Source of the DNA: Olsenella uli DSM 7084
GTDB lineage: Bacteria; Actinomycetota; Coriobacteriia; Coriobacteriales; Atopobiaceae
Direction: 5' to 3'
Length of the DNA stretch: 64,000 nucleotides
Assembly (NCBI RefSeq): GCF_000143845.1
Contig: NC_014363.1
Location: 1,225,186 to 1,289,185 of the forward strand
This document shows positions 25,877 to 34,977 of the stretch, in pieces; the stretch's first letter is position 1, and every line of letters begins with the position of its first letter. Below the pieces are notes generated by a model, which was not told where the DNA came from, did no database searches, and saw only the letters and a program-made list of their open reading frames with translations. Made by a program: the position numbers and the translations under genes.

Positions 25877-27292
25877 CTACCTCACCCCGCCGTTCGCAGA
25901 GAGGTCGGCCACGAGGCCCTTGAACAGGCGGCCACGCTCTCCCATGTCGTGGAACTCGTCGAAGGACGAGCAGGCGGGCGACAGCAGCACGACGTCACCC
26001 GGCCTTGCCGCGCCCACGGCCGCGAGGAAGGCCTCCCTCAGGTGTGGGGCACGGATGACCTGCGTGGGACCGCCTGCCTCGCGCACGGCGCGTGCGATCC
26101 TCTCGCCCGCAGCGCCGAAGCACACGGCGGCCTTGCAGCGCTCGTTGACGGCGCGAGCCAGGGAGCCGAGGTCCGTCCCTTTGTCGTGGCCGCCCAGGAG
26201 CACGACGATGCGGCCGCGGTCGAAGGCGGTGAGCGCCTTCTCGACGGAATCGGTGTTGGTCGCCTTGGAGTCGTTCACGAAGCGGACGCCGGCAAACTCG
26301 CCGACCGGCTCGATGCGGTGCTCGATGGGATGAAAGCCCTCAAGGGCGCGACGAACCGCCTCGACCGAAGCGCCGAGGAAGAGGGCCATCGACGAGGCTG
26401 CCAGCATGTTCTGCGCGTTGTGCTCCCCCCTGAGGGGGAGGTTGGCCATGGGCGCGACGCGACGCTCGCCGCCATCGAGGCGCACGGTGAGCCAGCCGTC
26501 TCGGACGAAGGCGGCCTCACCTGAGACGGGCTCCTCACGGACGCCCACATGGAGCGTGCGCACGCCACGGGCCTCCAGGCGACCGATGGCGTCACGACAG
26601 TAGCCATCCTCCTGCGAGACGACGGCGAGATCGTCGCCCGAGAGGTTCTGGAAGATGCGTTCCTTCGCCGCCGCGTAGCCCTCGAGGCTGCCATGCCACT
26701 CGAGGTGGTCAGGCGTGACGTTGAGGAGGGCGGCGCAGCGCGGGTGCAAGAGGCGTGAGGTGGCGAGCTGGAAGCTGGAGAGCTCGGCCACGAACCACGC
26801 GCCATCGCGGCGCCGGACCAGCTCGTCGGTGCAGAGCCTCCCGATGTTGCCGACGGAGACGGCATCTGTGCCCGCCGAGCGCAGCATCGCGGTGACGAGG
26901 GAGGTGGTGGTGGTCTTGCCGTTGGTGCCCGTGATGGCGACCCAGCGATCGGGGCTCTCGCGCCATGCGAACTCGGGCTCCCCGATGACCTCGGTGGAGC
27001 AGGCGCGGGCGGCCGAGAAGAACGCCGAGCGCTCGGGGATGCCTGGGGAGGCCACGGCCAGGTCGAAGCGCCCCCGCACGTCCTCGCTGCCAAGCACGAC
27101 GCGAACGCCCCTTTCGGCCAGCGAGCGGGCGGGCTCTCCCTCGCCCGAGGAGGCGCCGCCATAGAGCGTGAGCGAGCTCACGCGCTGGGGCATGAGGCCC
27201 GCGAGGTAGGACGCGACGGCGAATCCGGTCTTCCCCAGACCCAGGACGCAGACGTCGCCCAGGCGGGCGCCAAGGGATGTGGCGGAGCTCAT
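25877..27292 (-). CDS. murD: UDP-N-acetylmuramoylalanine-D-glutamate ligase
   Basis: Adds D-Glu to UDP-MurNAc-L-Ala. The 471-residue protein has VCVLGLGKTGFAVASYL, the ATP loop ITGTNGKTTTTSLV near residue 118, LNVTPDHLEWHG, EHRIEPVGEFAGVRFVNDSKATN and LLGGHDKGTD, all Mur ligase or MurD signatures. ATG 27292 follows AGGAGG, which overlaps the mraY stop. Confidence 0.95.
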   Translation of the reverse strand: MSSATSLGARLGDVCVLGLGKTGFAVASYLAGLMPQRVSSLTLYGGASSGEGEPARSLAERGVRVVLGSEDVRGRFDLAVASPGIPERSAFFSAARACSTEVIGEPEFAWRESPDRWVAITGTNGKTTTTSLVTAMLRSAGTDAVSVGNIGRLCTDELVRRRDGAWFVAELSSFQLATSRLLHPRCAALLNVTPDHLEWHGSLEGYAAAKERIFQNLSGDDLAVVSQEDGYCRDAIGRLEARGVRTLHVGVREEPVSGEAAFVRDGWLTVRLDGGERRVAPMANLPLRGEHNAQNMLAASSMALFLGASVEAVRRALEGFHPIEHRIEPVGEFAGVRFVNDSKATNTDSVEKALTAFDRGRIVVLLGGHDKGTDLGSLARAVNERCKAAVCFGAAGERIARAVREAGGPTQVIRAPHLREAFLAAVGAARPGDVVLLSPACSSFDEFHDMGERGRLFKGLVADLSANGGVR

Positions 27293-27300
27293 GGAACCTC

Positions 27301-28332
27301 CTAGCCCAGCTGGAAGTACAGGGCGAATCCCAGGGCTGCGAAGGCGGCCGAGACGATCCAGAAGCGAATGACGACCTTGGTCTCGCTCCAGCCCCTCTTC
27401 TCGAAGTGATGGTGGATCGGCGCCATGAGGAATACGCGCTTGCCGGTGGCCTTGAAGCTCACGACCTGGATGATGACCGAGAGGGCCTCGCAGATGAAGA
27501 GGCCGCCCATGATGAGCGAGGTGACCTCGGTCTTGGTGAGGACCGCGAGCGCGGCGAAGGCGGCGCCCAGGGCGAGCGAGCCCGTGTCGCCCATGAAGAT
27601 GGATGCGGGGTAGCAGTTGTGCCAGAGGAAGCCCAGGCAGGCTCCGGCGATGGCCGCCGCGAACACGGCGAGGTCGATCTCGTCGTAGCTGAAGGCGACC
27701 ATGGCCATGGCCAGCATCACGACGAGCGAGCAGCCGCTCGACAGGCCGTCGAGGCCGTCGGTCAGGTTGACGGCGTTGGAGAGGCCGGCCATCAGCAGGA
27801 AGACGAAGGCGACGTAGAGCCAGGGCACCTGGACCACGGTACCGTCGATGTTGAAGGTCGAACTGAGAACGCCGAGGTCGAGGGTGAAGCCGCCCGGGAA
27901 CGAGATCACGGGCTCTATGCCGCAGGCGTTGGTGGCGACAAGGCAGAACGAGACGGAGATGAGGATGAGGCCGACCATCTTCTGGGAGGGCGTGAGCCCG
28001 AGCGAGCGCCTGTGCGCCACGGACTCGATGTCGTCCAACAGGCCGAGCGACCCGGTCGCGAGCATGGCGAGGACCGCAAGGACGAGCTTGGCGGTCCAGG
28101 TTACCTGCAGCAGGCAGGTGACGAGCACGCCGGCGAGCATGACGAGGCCGCCCATGGTGGGCGTGCCCTGCTTGACGAGGTGACGCTGGGGGCCGTCCGC
28201 CCTGATCTGCTGGCCGAGGCCCTCGTGGCGCATGAGCCTGATGAAGAGCGGCATGAGGGCGGCCGTGATGACGGCGGAGATGCCTATGGCAAGGAACACC
28301 TGATAAGTAGGGTAGTTTGGATTGCCAAGCAT
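27301..28332 (-). CDS. mraY: Phospho-MurNAc-pentapeptide translocase
   Basis: Forms lipid I by transferring phospho-MurNAc-pentapeptide to undecaprenyl phosphate. The 343-residue, ten-helix protein has GTPTMGGL near residue 54 (the HxGTPTMGG-type motif), LTDGLDGLSSG with the catalytic Asp cluster, GDTGSLALGAA, and APIHHHFEKRGWSETKVVIRF near the end. ATG 28332 overlaps the murF stop by one base (TAATG). Confidence 0.96.
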   Translation of the reverse strand: MLGNPNYPTYQVFLAIGISAVITAALMPLFIRLMRHEGLGQQIRADGPQRHLVKQGTPTMGGLVMLAGVLVTCLLQVTWTAKLVLAVLAMLATGSLGLLDDIESVAHRRSLGLTPSQKMVGLILISVSFCLVATNACGIEPVISFPGGFTLDLGVLSSTFNIDGTVVQVPWLYVAFVFLLMAGLSNAVNLTDGLDGLSSGCSLVVMLAMAMVAFSYDEIDLAVFAAAIAGACLGFLWHNCYPASIFMGDTGSLALGAAFAALAVLTKTEVTSLIMGGLFICEALSVIIQVVSFKATGKRVFLMAPIHHHFEKRGWSETKVVIRFWIVSAAFAALGFALYFQLG

Positions 28333-29777
28333 TACGCGAGGACTCCCTTCACGAAACGGTCGAGGCCTGAGGCGCGGGACGCCTTGGCAAGGACGAGGTC
28401 ATCCTCGCCCAGCACGGGCGCGATGAGGTCGAGGGCGGCCTGGACGTCATCCACGCGCTCCATCCGATCCTCGGAGAATCCCATCGTGAGGGCCGCCTCG
28501 GCCATGGCCGCCGCATCATGGGTTCCCACAAGGACGAGCAGGTCGAGCGGCTTGGCCGCCGCATAGGCGCCAATGTAGCCGTGGAGGCGCGGCGCCTCGT
28601 CGCCCAGCTCGCCTACCTCACCCAGGACGGCCACGCGCCGTCCCGTGCAGGCCATGGAGCAAAGGACGTCGAGGGCGGCTGCCACGGAGCTGGGGGAGGC
28701 GTTGTACGAGTCGTCTATCATGCGAGGCCTTCCGGGGGCCGTGACGACCTCGAGGCGCATGTGCGTCTGGGGCATGCGGGCTATGCGGTCGAGCGCGTCG
28801 TGGCGGTCGACGCCCAGGCGGTCGCAGATCGCCATGGCGAGAAGGACGTCGCTCACGACGTGGCGTCCGGGCATACCCAGGGTGCAGGGCTCGCTCCAGC
28901 CGTCGGCAAAGGAGAGCTCGAAGCGGGGAAGCCCCCCGTCGTCGAGGGCGATGCCCCCGGCGCGGACGTCGTCGCACGGGCGGCCGCCGACATGGAGCAC
29001 CTCGACGCCCGCAGGCGCAGCGTACTCGTCCTCTATCAGCGCGGCGAAGTCGTTGTCGCTCGTGAGGGCGAGACAGGGGCGTACGGCGCCCTGGGCCGAG
29101 GAGCTCGGCCGCATGCCCCCCACGATCTCCGCCTTGGCGCGGGCGATGCTCTCGCGCGAGCCCAGAAGGCCGATGTGGCTGGTGCCGACGTTGGTGATGA
29201 GGGCGACGGTCGGACGGGCGCAGGCAGCGAGGCGCGAGAGCTCGCCGGCGTGGTTCATGCCCATCTCCGCGACGACGACCTCATCGGAGGGGTCGGCCGA
29301 GAGGAGTGTGAGGGGCAGCCCGATGAGGTTGTTGAAGTTGCCGGCGGTGGCGTGCACCCGGAAGCGCGCGCGAAGCCCCGCGGCGAGCATGTCCTTGGTC
29401 GTGGTCTTGCCCACGGAGCCCGTCACGCCGACGACGGTCCACTGGGGGTTGAGGCGTCGCCACGCCCCCGCAAGGCGCAGGAGGAACTCCTCGCCGTCAT
29501 CCCCCTCGGCGCGCAGCAGGGCACAGCCGTGGCGCTCGGCCGCCTCGGCGCAGCCCTTTGGGGCGGGACCGGTCAGCACGACGGTCGCCGCGCGCGCGAG
29601 CGCCTCGGACGCGAAGGCGTTGCCGTCGACGCGCTCCCCCGCAAACGCGACGAAGGCGACGCCTTCCGCCGCCTGGCGCGAGTCGAGCGTCACCGAGCGG
29701 ACGACGCCGTCGCAAGGCCCGGCGACACGCGACGCCCCCGTCGCCTCAAGAATGTCTCGAACTGACATGCTCAGCAT
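28332..29777 (-). CDS. murF: UDP-MurNAc-tripeptide-D-Ala-D-Ala ligase
   Basis: Adds D-Ala-D-Ala to the wall precursor. The 481-residue protein has GVTGSVGKTTTKDML as ATP loop (residue ~102), NNLIGLPLTLL, VAEMGMNHAGE, NVGTSHIGLLGS and the C-terminal DDSYNASPSSVAAAL, all matching MurF. ATG 29777 follows GGAGGAAC. No murE lies between ftsI and murF, where it usually is. This means either that murE is elsewhere or that the third residue is added by a distant ligase gene. Confidence 0.95.
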   Translation of the reverse strand: MLSMSVRDILEATGASRVAGPCDGVVRSVTLDSRQAAEGVAFVAFAGERVDGNAFASEALARAATVVLTGPAPKGCAEAAERHGCALLRAEGDDGEEFLLRLAGAWRRLNPQWTVVGVTGSVGKTTTKDMLAAGLRARFRVHATAGNFNNLIGLPLTLLSADPSDEVVVAEMGMNHAGELSRLAACARPTVALITNVGTSHIGLLGSRESIARAKAEIVGGMRPSSSAQGAVRPCLALTSDNDFAALIEDEYAAPAGVEVLHVGGRPCDDVRAGGIALDDGGLPRFELSFADGWSEPCTLGMPGRHVVSDVLLAMAICDRLGVDRHDALDRIARMPQTHMRLEVVTAPGRPRMIDDSYNASPSSVAAALDVLCSMACTGRRVAVLGEVGELGDEAPRLHGYIGAYAAAKPLDLLVLVGTHDAAAMAEAALTMGFSEDRMERVDDVQAALDLIAPVLGEDDLVLAKASRASGLDRFVKGVLA

Positions 29778-29803
29778 GTGTTCCTCCAAGTGGTTGGGAT
29801 GCG

Positions 29804-31582
29804 TCACGAGCTGGGCTGCACGCCCATGTCGGACAGCGCCTCACCCATGATAGTCGAGAAGAGGGGCGCGGCCGAGGAGGTGGCCAGATAGGGCGTTCCG
29901 TTGAGTCCCACATAGACAAGGACCTCGGGGTCGTCCGCCGGGGCGAAGCCGATCAGGGAGCTGACGTAGCTGTAGGCCACGTAAGAGCCGCTCTCCCCGG
30001 CCTGCTCGCCCGTGCCGGTCTTGCCCGCAATGTCATAGCCGGCGACCTGGGCCCGCCTTGCCGTTCCCTCCTCGACGACCGTCCTCATGTAGTCGGTCAC
30101 CCTGTCGCAGGTCTCCTTCGAGACGGACGCGCCCTTCGAGGGCCAGTCGACGCGCTGCCCCCCCTTGCTCACGAGGAAGTGGGGGGTGATGAGGGAGCCG
30201 TCGTTTGCGATGGAGCCGATGGCCTGCACCATCTGGACGAGGGGTATGGCGAGCGACTGGCCGAAGGACATCGACCCCAGTGACGCGCCGTCGTACTCGA
30301 CGCGGGACTTCACCAGCCCGTCCACCTCGCCCGGGTAGTCGATGCCCGTCTTCTGGCCTATCTGGAAGCCGCTGACGCCCTGGGCGAAGGCGTCCGCGCC
30401 GATGCGCGTCTGGGCGACGGTGGCGATGCCGACGTTCGACGAGCGTCGCAGGATCTCCCGGAGGTCCATGTCCATGGTGTAGTCGCGCGAGTCATCGTCG
30501 CGAACCGTGTCGTCCCCCACCTCGACCGACGCGGGGACGGAGAAGACGTCGTCGTCACGGACGGAGCCCGACTCGAGGCCGATGGCCTCGGTCAGTATCT
30601 TGAAGATGGAGCCGGGCTCGAACGAGGACGAGACGGGCTTGAGGTTGAGGGCGCCCTCCTCGATGACGGAGGTGTCCGTGATGTCGAACAGCGGGGTCGA
30701 GCACGCGGCGAGGATCTCGCCCGTGGCGGGGTCGCTCACCATGACCGACCCGGAATCGGCATCGTAGTCGTCCACGCCCTGTCTGATGGTCTTCTCGGCG
30801 ACCTCCTGGATCCCGATGTCGAGCGAGATGACGATGTCGGTGCCGTTCTGGGCCTCGGTCGTGGTCGTCGACGCACCGGCGATGGGCGTCCCACCGCTGC
30901 CGGTCTCGAAGATGACCTCGCCGTTGGTCCCCTTGAGAATGTCGTTGTAGTAGAGCTCGAGACCCGAGAGCCCGTCGCCGTCGGTGCCAACGATGCCCAG
31001 GACCTGCCCCCCCACGTTGCCGTAGGGATAGACGCGCTTGGTGTCGTCGAGGTAGTAGACTCCCTTGACCCCACGCTCCTTGAGACGGTCTTTGATGCTC
31101 GCGGCATCGTTGGTGTTGACCTGGCGTCTGATGTAGGAGAAGGTCGAGTTGCCCGTGAGGGAGTCCACGTAGCTCGAGGCGTCACCTCCCAGCACGTCCG
31201 CCATGATCGCGGCGGCGCCGTTGGGGTCGTTGACCTCCCGGGGATTGCAGTAGATGGTCTTGCAGTCCTGGCTCATGGCCAGGACGTTGCCGTTGCGGTC
31301 GTATATCGTTCCGCGCTTCGCCTGGACCACCACGACGTTCTGCCTGCGCGCGGCGGCGGCGGAGCGCAGGCTGTTGGCATCAACGACCTGGAGCCACACG
31401 AGCTTGGAGGCGCAGAGCAGCATGACGACGCCCATGAGGGCCATCACGGCGAGGGCCGCAGCGTCGAAGTCGGGTGCCATGCCGCGTCGTCGTGGGCCCA
31501 GACGGCGGCGAGGCGCCTCGTCATACGAAGCGCCCGGCACGTAATCCCGCTGGTAGCGGCTATGTTCGTCTTGGTGTCTCAC
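29804..31582 (-). CDS. ftsI: Class B penicillin-binding protein, septal transpeptidase FtsI
   Basis: Cross-links septal peptidoglycan. The 592-residue protein has a basic cytoplasmic tail, one membrane helix (residues 41-63), the non-catalytic dimerisation region (KRGTIYDRNGNVLAMS) and a transpeptidase domain. That domain shows FEPGSIFK (SxxK nucleophile Ser), RRSSNVGIA (SxN) and AGKTGTGEQ (KTG). No PASTA repeats are visible. GTG 31582 is close behind the ftsL-like gene and has only a weak ribosome site. It ends 26 bases before murF. Confidence 0.94.
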   Translation of the reverse strand: MRHQDEHSRYQRDYVPGASYDEAPRRRLGPRRRGMAPDFDAAALAVMALMGVVMLLCASKLVWLQVVDANSLRSAAAARRQNVVVVQAKRGTIYDRNGNVLAMSQDCKTIYCNPREVNDPNGAAAIMADVLGGDASSYVDSLTGNSTFSYIRRQVNTNDAASIKDRLKERGVKGVYYLDDTKRVYPYGNVGGQVLGIVGTDGDGLSGLELYYNDILKGTNGEVIFETGSGGTPIAGASTTTTEAQNGTDIVISLDIGIQEVAEKTIRQGVDDYDADSGSVMVSDPATGEILAACSTPLFDITDTSVIEEGALNLKPVSSSFEPGSIFKILTEAIGLESGSVRDDDVFSVPASVEVGDDTVRDDDSRDYTMDMDLREILRRSSNVGIATVAQTRIGADAFAQGVSGFQIGQKTGIDYPGEVDGLVKSRVEYDGASLGSMSFGQSLAIPLVQMVQAIGSIANDGSLITPHFLVSKGGQRVDWPSKGASVSKETCDRVTDYMRTVVEEGTARRAQVAGYDIAGKTGTGEQAGESGSYVAYSYVSSLIGFAPADDPEVLVYVGLNGTPYLATSSAAPLFSTIMGEALSDMGVQPSS

Positions 31583-31593
31583 GGCCTAAGAGT

Positions 31594-32163
31594 CTACAGC
31601 GTCACGGCGTTGGATCCGGCCTCTTGCACGCCCTGCGCATCATCTGCAGAAGCCTTCTGGGCCTCCTTCCACGCCGCGACCCCACCATCAGACGAATCGC
31701 CTGCGGCGTCGGCGTCCTGCTGGGCCCGTGACTGCTGGCCAGACGCCTGCGCCGCATCCCCGATGGTCACGCTGTCGGTCGACGTCGGGTAGACCATGCC
31801 GTAGTTCTGGGTGGCAATGCGGTCGATGCGCGTCGAGCTGGAGAGCACCGAGCGCTCTATCTTGAGGTCGCCGTTCAGAGCGCGCGCGTCGTCGATGCCC
31901 TCCTCGAGCGCCACGTTCTGCTGGAGGATACCAACCGTCGCGGATGTGAGGAGCACGCGACAGGCGCCAAGGGCCACGAATAGCGACGCGACGGCGACGA
32001 AGGCCCTGAGGCGCTGCACGAAGGCGCGCGAGACCCCCTCGCGCGCGCGGGCGTCGAGCCCGCCGCCTTCGACGACCTCGAAGGGTGCGCGCCCGCGATC
32101 TTGCCGAGGGTGCCTCCCCTCGACGACGTCGAGGTCAAAGGCCTCGGAACCCCAATAGCCCAT
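31594..32163 (-). CDS. ftsL: FtsL/FtsB-like bitopic divisome protein
   Basis: A 189-residue protein: an acidic and basic cytoplasmic N-terminus, one membrane helix (about residues 52-72), a short coiled coil with ILQQNVALEEGIDDARALNGDLK, and RIATQNYGMVYPTS, which resembles the conserved end of the FtsL periplasmic segment. The C-terminal 65 residues are Ala/Gln/Asp-rich and probably disordered. Position between rsmH and ftsI, size and topology support FtsL; sequence similarity in this family is always low. ATG 32163 follows GAGAGGA. Confidence 0.8.
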   Translation of the reverse strand: MGYWGSEAFDLDVVEGRHPRQDRGRAPFEVVEGGGLDARAREGVSRAFVQRLRAFVAVASLFVALGACRVLLTSATVGILQQNVALEEGIDDARALNGDLKIERSVLSSSTRIDRIATQNYGMVYPTSTDSVTIGDAAQASGQQSRAQQDADAAGDSSDGGVAAWKEAQKASADDAQGVQEAGSNAVTL

Positions 32164-32306
32164 CGTGCTTCCTCTCTAGGCGACAGGCACGGGGCCTGTC
32201 GTAGGTGGTGTGTTGGTAGTGCGTTTAAGCTGCATTCGGGTACGTTGTGCTTCGTTTGTGCCGCTATGCCCACGGCCTCGCGGCCGGATGAGCCGATCCC
32301 TTCGCC

Positions 32307-33278
32307 CTACGCACCCACCTCGGTGACGTCGAGCTTGACCGCCACGCGCATGAGCGCGCTTCTCGCCCGGGGGTTGCGCGCGACCTCGGCGTCGGACGCG
32401 ACGAGGGGACGTCTCGTCCTGACATCGACTATCGGCACGTGACCGCAGGCGCACACCGGAAGGTCTGGCGGGCAGACGCAACCCTGCGAGAGTTCCGTGA
32501 AGACGTGCTTTACGATGCGGTCCTCGAGCGAGTGGTAGGAGATGACGCAGATCCTGCCGCCCGTGTTGGCCCAGCGGACGGCCGCCCTCAGGCCCTGGTC
32601 CAACGCATCGAGCTCGTGGTTCACCTCGATGCGCAGGGCCTGGAAGGTCTTGCGCGCGGGGTGGCCCCCGTGCCTGCGTCCTGCCGCCGGAATGGCCGCC
32701 TTTATGACCTCGACCAATTGGAGAGTGGTCTCGATCGGGGCCTTCTCGCGCGTGCGCACGATCTGTCGCGCGATGCGGGTGGCGTTCCTCTCGTCCCCGT
32801 ATACGCGGAGGATCCGGGCGAGGTCTGCTTCGTTGTAGCTGTTGGTGACCTCTGCTGCGGTTAGGGTGTTGTCACCCGGACCCATGCGCATGTCGAGTGG
32901 GGCGTCCTCGTGGTAGGAGAAGCCCCTTTCTGGGATGTCGAGCTGGGGGGACGAGACTCCGATGTCGAAGAGGAAGCAGTCAACGCCGGGTACCTCCGCC
33001 TGGACCAGGAGGTCGTCAAGGGAGGCGAAGTTGCCCTTGAGGAAGCGTCTCCTCGCCGTGGGCAGCTCGCGCTCGAAGCGTGCGGAGGCGGCGTCGAGGG
33101 CCATGTCGTCCTGGTCGATGCCGAGCGAGAGCCCATCGGGCTGGATGCGCCTGGCCATCTCGAGCGTGTGGCCGGCCCCTCCCAGGGTGCAGTCGCAGAC
33201 GGTCTCGCCCGGCCGGGGGTCGAGCTCGGCGATGACCTCGTCGATCATCACGGGTACGTGCCGATATTCGCTTGTCAA
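32307..33278 (-). CDS. rsmH: 16S rRNA (cytosine-1402-N4) methyltransferase
   Basis: Methylates C1402 of 16S rRNA with S-adenosylmethionine. The protein has about 323 residues. Start motif YRHVPVMIDEV, SAM motif CTLGGAGHTLEMA, and downstream DIGVSSPQLDIPERGFSY, RKTFQALRIEVN and ISYHSLEDRIVK are diagnostic. TTG 33278 has GAGGGGAG eight bases upstream and gives the normal N-terminus; GTG 33287 lies too close to that site. Second gene of the mra operon. Confidence 0.95.
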   Translation of the reverse strand: MTSEYRHVPVMIDEVIAELDPRPGETVCDCTLGGAGHTLEMARRIQPDGLSLGIDQDDMALDAASARFERELPTARRRFLKGNFASLDDLLVQAEVPGVDCFLFDIGVSSPQLDIPERGFSYHEDAPLDMRMGPGDNTLTAAEVTNSYNEADLARILRVYGDERNATRIARQIVRTREKAPIETTLQLVEVIKAAIPAAGRRHGGHPARKTFQALRIEVNHELDALDQGLRAAVRWANTGGRICVISYHSLEDRIVKHVFTELSQGCVCPPDLPVCACGHVPIVDVRTRRPLVASDAEVARNPRARSALMRVAVKLDVTEVGA

Positions 33279-33296
33279 GCCGCCCACTCCCCTCGC

Positions 33297-33722
33297 CTAG
33301 CCGAACATCAGGTCCTCGAGGTCGTCGTCTGCCATCTCGCGGTCGAAGCGGTCGGCATCCCAGATCTCGAAGTGGTCGCCTGCCCCGACGACGGCGACCG
33401 CACGCTCGATGGAGCGCTTGGCGAGCTTCGTGGCGTCGAGCTTCCCGAGGGCCAGGCGGCCGGCCGAGTCAAGGTCGAGCGTGACCGTCGAGGCGAGAAG
33501 CTTCATCTGAAGCCTGACGTCCTTGGGGTTACGCGGATTGGGCTTGCCATCCTCGAAGAAGCTGGCGACCCAGGCCTGGTGGCTCTCGGGAGTGAAGCCA
33601 TAGAGCGCGTCACCAACGGGGACGAGGCAGACCTGCTCGTCAAACTGCCTGCGGAAGGGGGCCGGAAGGGTCACGCGCTGCTTGGCATCCAAGTTGTGCC
33701 TGTAGGTGCCTGTCAGGTACAT
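33297..33722 (-). CDS. mraZ: Transcriptional regulator MraZ
   Basis: AbrB-fold regulator, first gene of the division and wall operon, known to bind repeats upstream of itself. The 141-residue protein carries two SpoVT/AbrB-type halves, each with a D-x-x-x-R-motif: YRHNLDAKQRVTLPAPFR near residue 8 and DLDSAGRLALG near residue 82. ATG 33722 follows GAGGGGGG. The 5' region carries repeats described in the next entry. Confidence 0.94.
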   Translation of the reverse strand: MYLTGTYRHNLDAKQRVTLPAPFRRQFDEQVCLVPVGDALYGFTPESHQAWVASFFEDGKPNPRNPKDVRLQMKLLASTVTLDLDSAGRLALGKLDATKLAKRSIERAVAVVGAGDHFEIWDADRFDREMADDDLEDLMFG

Positions 33723-33770
33723 GTCCCCCCTCTCTTCCTCAGGGAGCCCCCCGTTGAAAACGTGAGTCCA

Positions 33771-33814
33771 ACTATAGGGTCAAATCCCCCACTTCGCAAC
33801 ACTTAGCGACTTTT
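33771..33814 (-). promoter_or_regulatory. mraZ promoter with MraZ-box-like repeats
   Basis: On the minus strand the -35 TTGCGA (complement of 33794-33799) and -10 TATAGT (complement of 33771-33776) are 17 bases apart. Two AAGTG repeats exactly 10 bases apart (complement of 33790-33794 and 33800-33804) flank the -35, and a degenerate third, AAAGTC, sits just upstream. This period and core resemble known MraZ boxes, so autoregulation is likely. Confidence 0.7.
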
Positions 33815-33987
33815 TCCGACACATCGAAGTTCCACTCCTCCCTGGTCGCCTCAGCCGAGAAGAAAGCACCCCAGATGTTGTGAGAACGTCCGTTCCTCAC
33901 CACAAACGTCAAGGGGCGTCCGACTGACCAGATGTGTTCGAGTTGTGGATGCGCTTGGGGGGCGAGCGGGAACCTGCGGGCGCTCCG

Positions 33988-34953
33988 TCAGCGCGAATGC
34001 CGCCTGTCCGCCCGGGGATGCGCCGCGAGATAGGCCATGCGCACATGCGTCCGGTCCACGTGGGTGTAGAGCTGAGTGGTGGAGATGCTCGCGTGGCCCA
34101 GGAGCTCCTGGACCGCCCGCAGGTCCATGCCGCCCTCGAGCAAGTGCGTCGCATAGCTGTGACGCAGGCTGTGGGGATGCAGCCCCTCGATGCCCGTCAG
34201 GCGACCGTAGCGCTCGACGATGCCGAACACGGCCTGACGCGAGATCTTGGTGCCACGCGAACCCAAGAACACCGCAGGGCAGATGCGGGGCGGCTTCAGC
34301 AGGAGGGGACGCCAGTCTTCGAGGTAGCTTCCCAAAGCCCGTGCCGCGGTGCCCAGGATCGGGACGACGCGCTCCTTGGATCCCTTGCCCAGGATGCGCA
34401 GGACCTCATCGTCCAGGAGCACGTCGCGCAGCTCGAGGCTGCAGAGCTCGGAGACGCGAAGGCCGCAGCCATAGAGCACCTCGAGGATCGCCTTGTCACG
34501 GTAGAAGCGTGCGGCGCCGCTGTCGTCCGTCCCGCCGTCGGCCAGCGCACGGGGAGCCGGTCGGCACGCATCCTGGAAGGGTTCGTCCAGCAGGCGGAAC
34601 ACCTGCTCGTGCGAGAGCGTGTCAGGTAGGTGGAGCGCCTTCCTGGGCAAGGGGAGGTCGGCTGTCGGGTGGTTCTCCGTGATCTGCTCGGACACCATGA
34701 AGCGGTGGAACCCCTTGATGGCGGCAACGCTGCGCTGCACCGAGGAGGGGCTGAGCCCCCCCTCGGCCAGGGTCTCGAGATAGGCCTCTATGTCATGCCG
34801 GCTGACGGCATCGGGGTCGTCCGCGCCCCTCCCCCTGAGATGGGCGACGTAGCGGCCCAGGTCCCGACCATAGGCCTCGAGCGTGTTCGGGGAACTGCCC
34901 CTCTCGATGGCGAGATAGTTCAGGTACTCGTCCTTTGCCCTGGTCAGATCCAC
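33988..34953 (-). CDS. xerD: Tyrosine recombinase XerD
   Basis: Resolves chromosome dimers at dif together with a XerC partner. The 321-residue protein has an N-terminal SAM-like core-binding domain. The catalytic set is Arg in GCGLRVSEL, Lys in LGKGSKERVV, His and Arg in HSLRHSYATHLLEGG, His in LLGHASISTTQ and Tyr in LYTHV. The tail is MAYLAAHPRA. A stretch of about 20 residues (RPAPRALADGGTDDSGAAR) between helices in the catalytic domain's beginning is longer than usual. GTG 34953 follows GGAGGACG. It comes 24 bases after pyrG, the usual neighbour in actinobacteria. Confidence 0.93.
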   Translation of the reverse strand: MDLTRAKDEYLNYLAIERGSSPNTLEAYGRDLGRYVAHLRGRGADDPDAVSRHDIEAYLETLAEGGLSPSSVQRSVAAIKGFHRFMVSEQITENHPTADLPLPRKALHLPDTLSHEQVFRLLDEPFQDACRPAPRALADGGTDDSGAARFYRDKAILEVLYGCGLRVSELCSLELRDVLLDDEVLRILGKGSKERVVPILGTAARALGSYLEDWRPLLLKPPRICPAVFLGSRGTKISRQAVFGIVERYGRLTGIEGLHPHSLRHSYATHLLEGGMDLRAVQELLGHASISTTQLYTHVDRTHVRMAYLAAHPRADRRHSR

Positions 34954-34977
34954 CGAAGCGTCCTCCGTAAGGGCCTG

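Noticed and set aside
24056-26524. 822-codon plus-strand open frame
   Set aside because: Antisense to murG, ftsW and murD. It is a by-product of high GC and codon bias, with no recognisable domain.
27277-28566. 429-codon plus-strand open frame
   Set aside because: Antisense to mraY and the end of murF; composition is His/Glu-rich as expected from the mirror of membrane codons.
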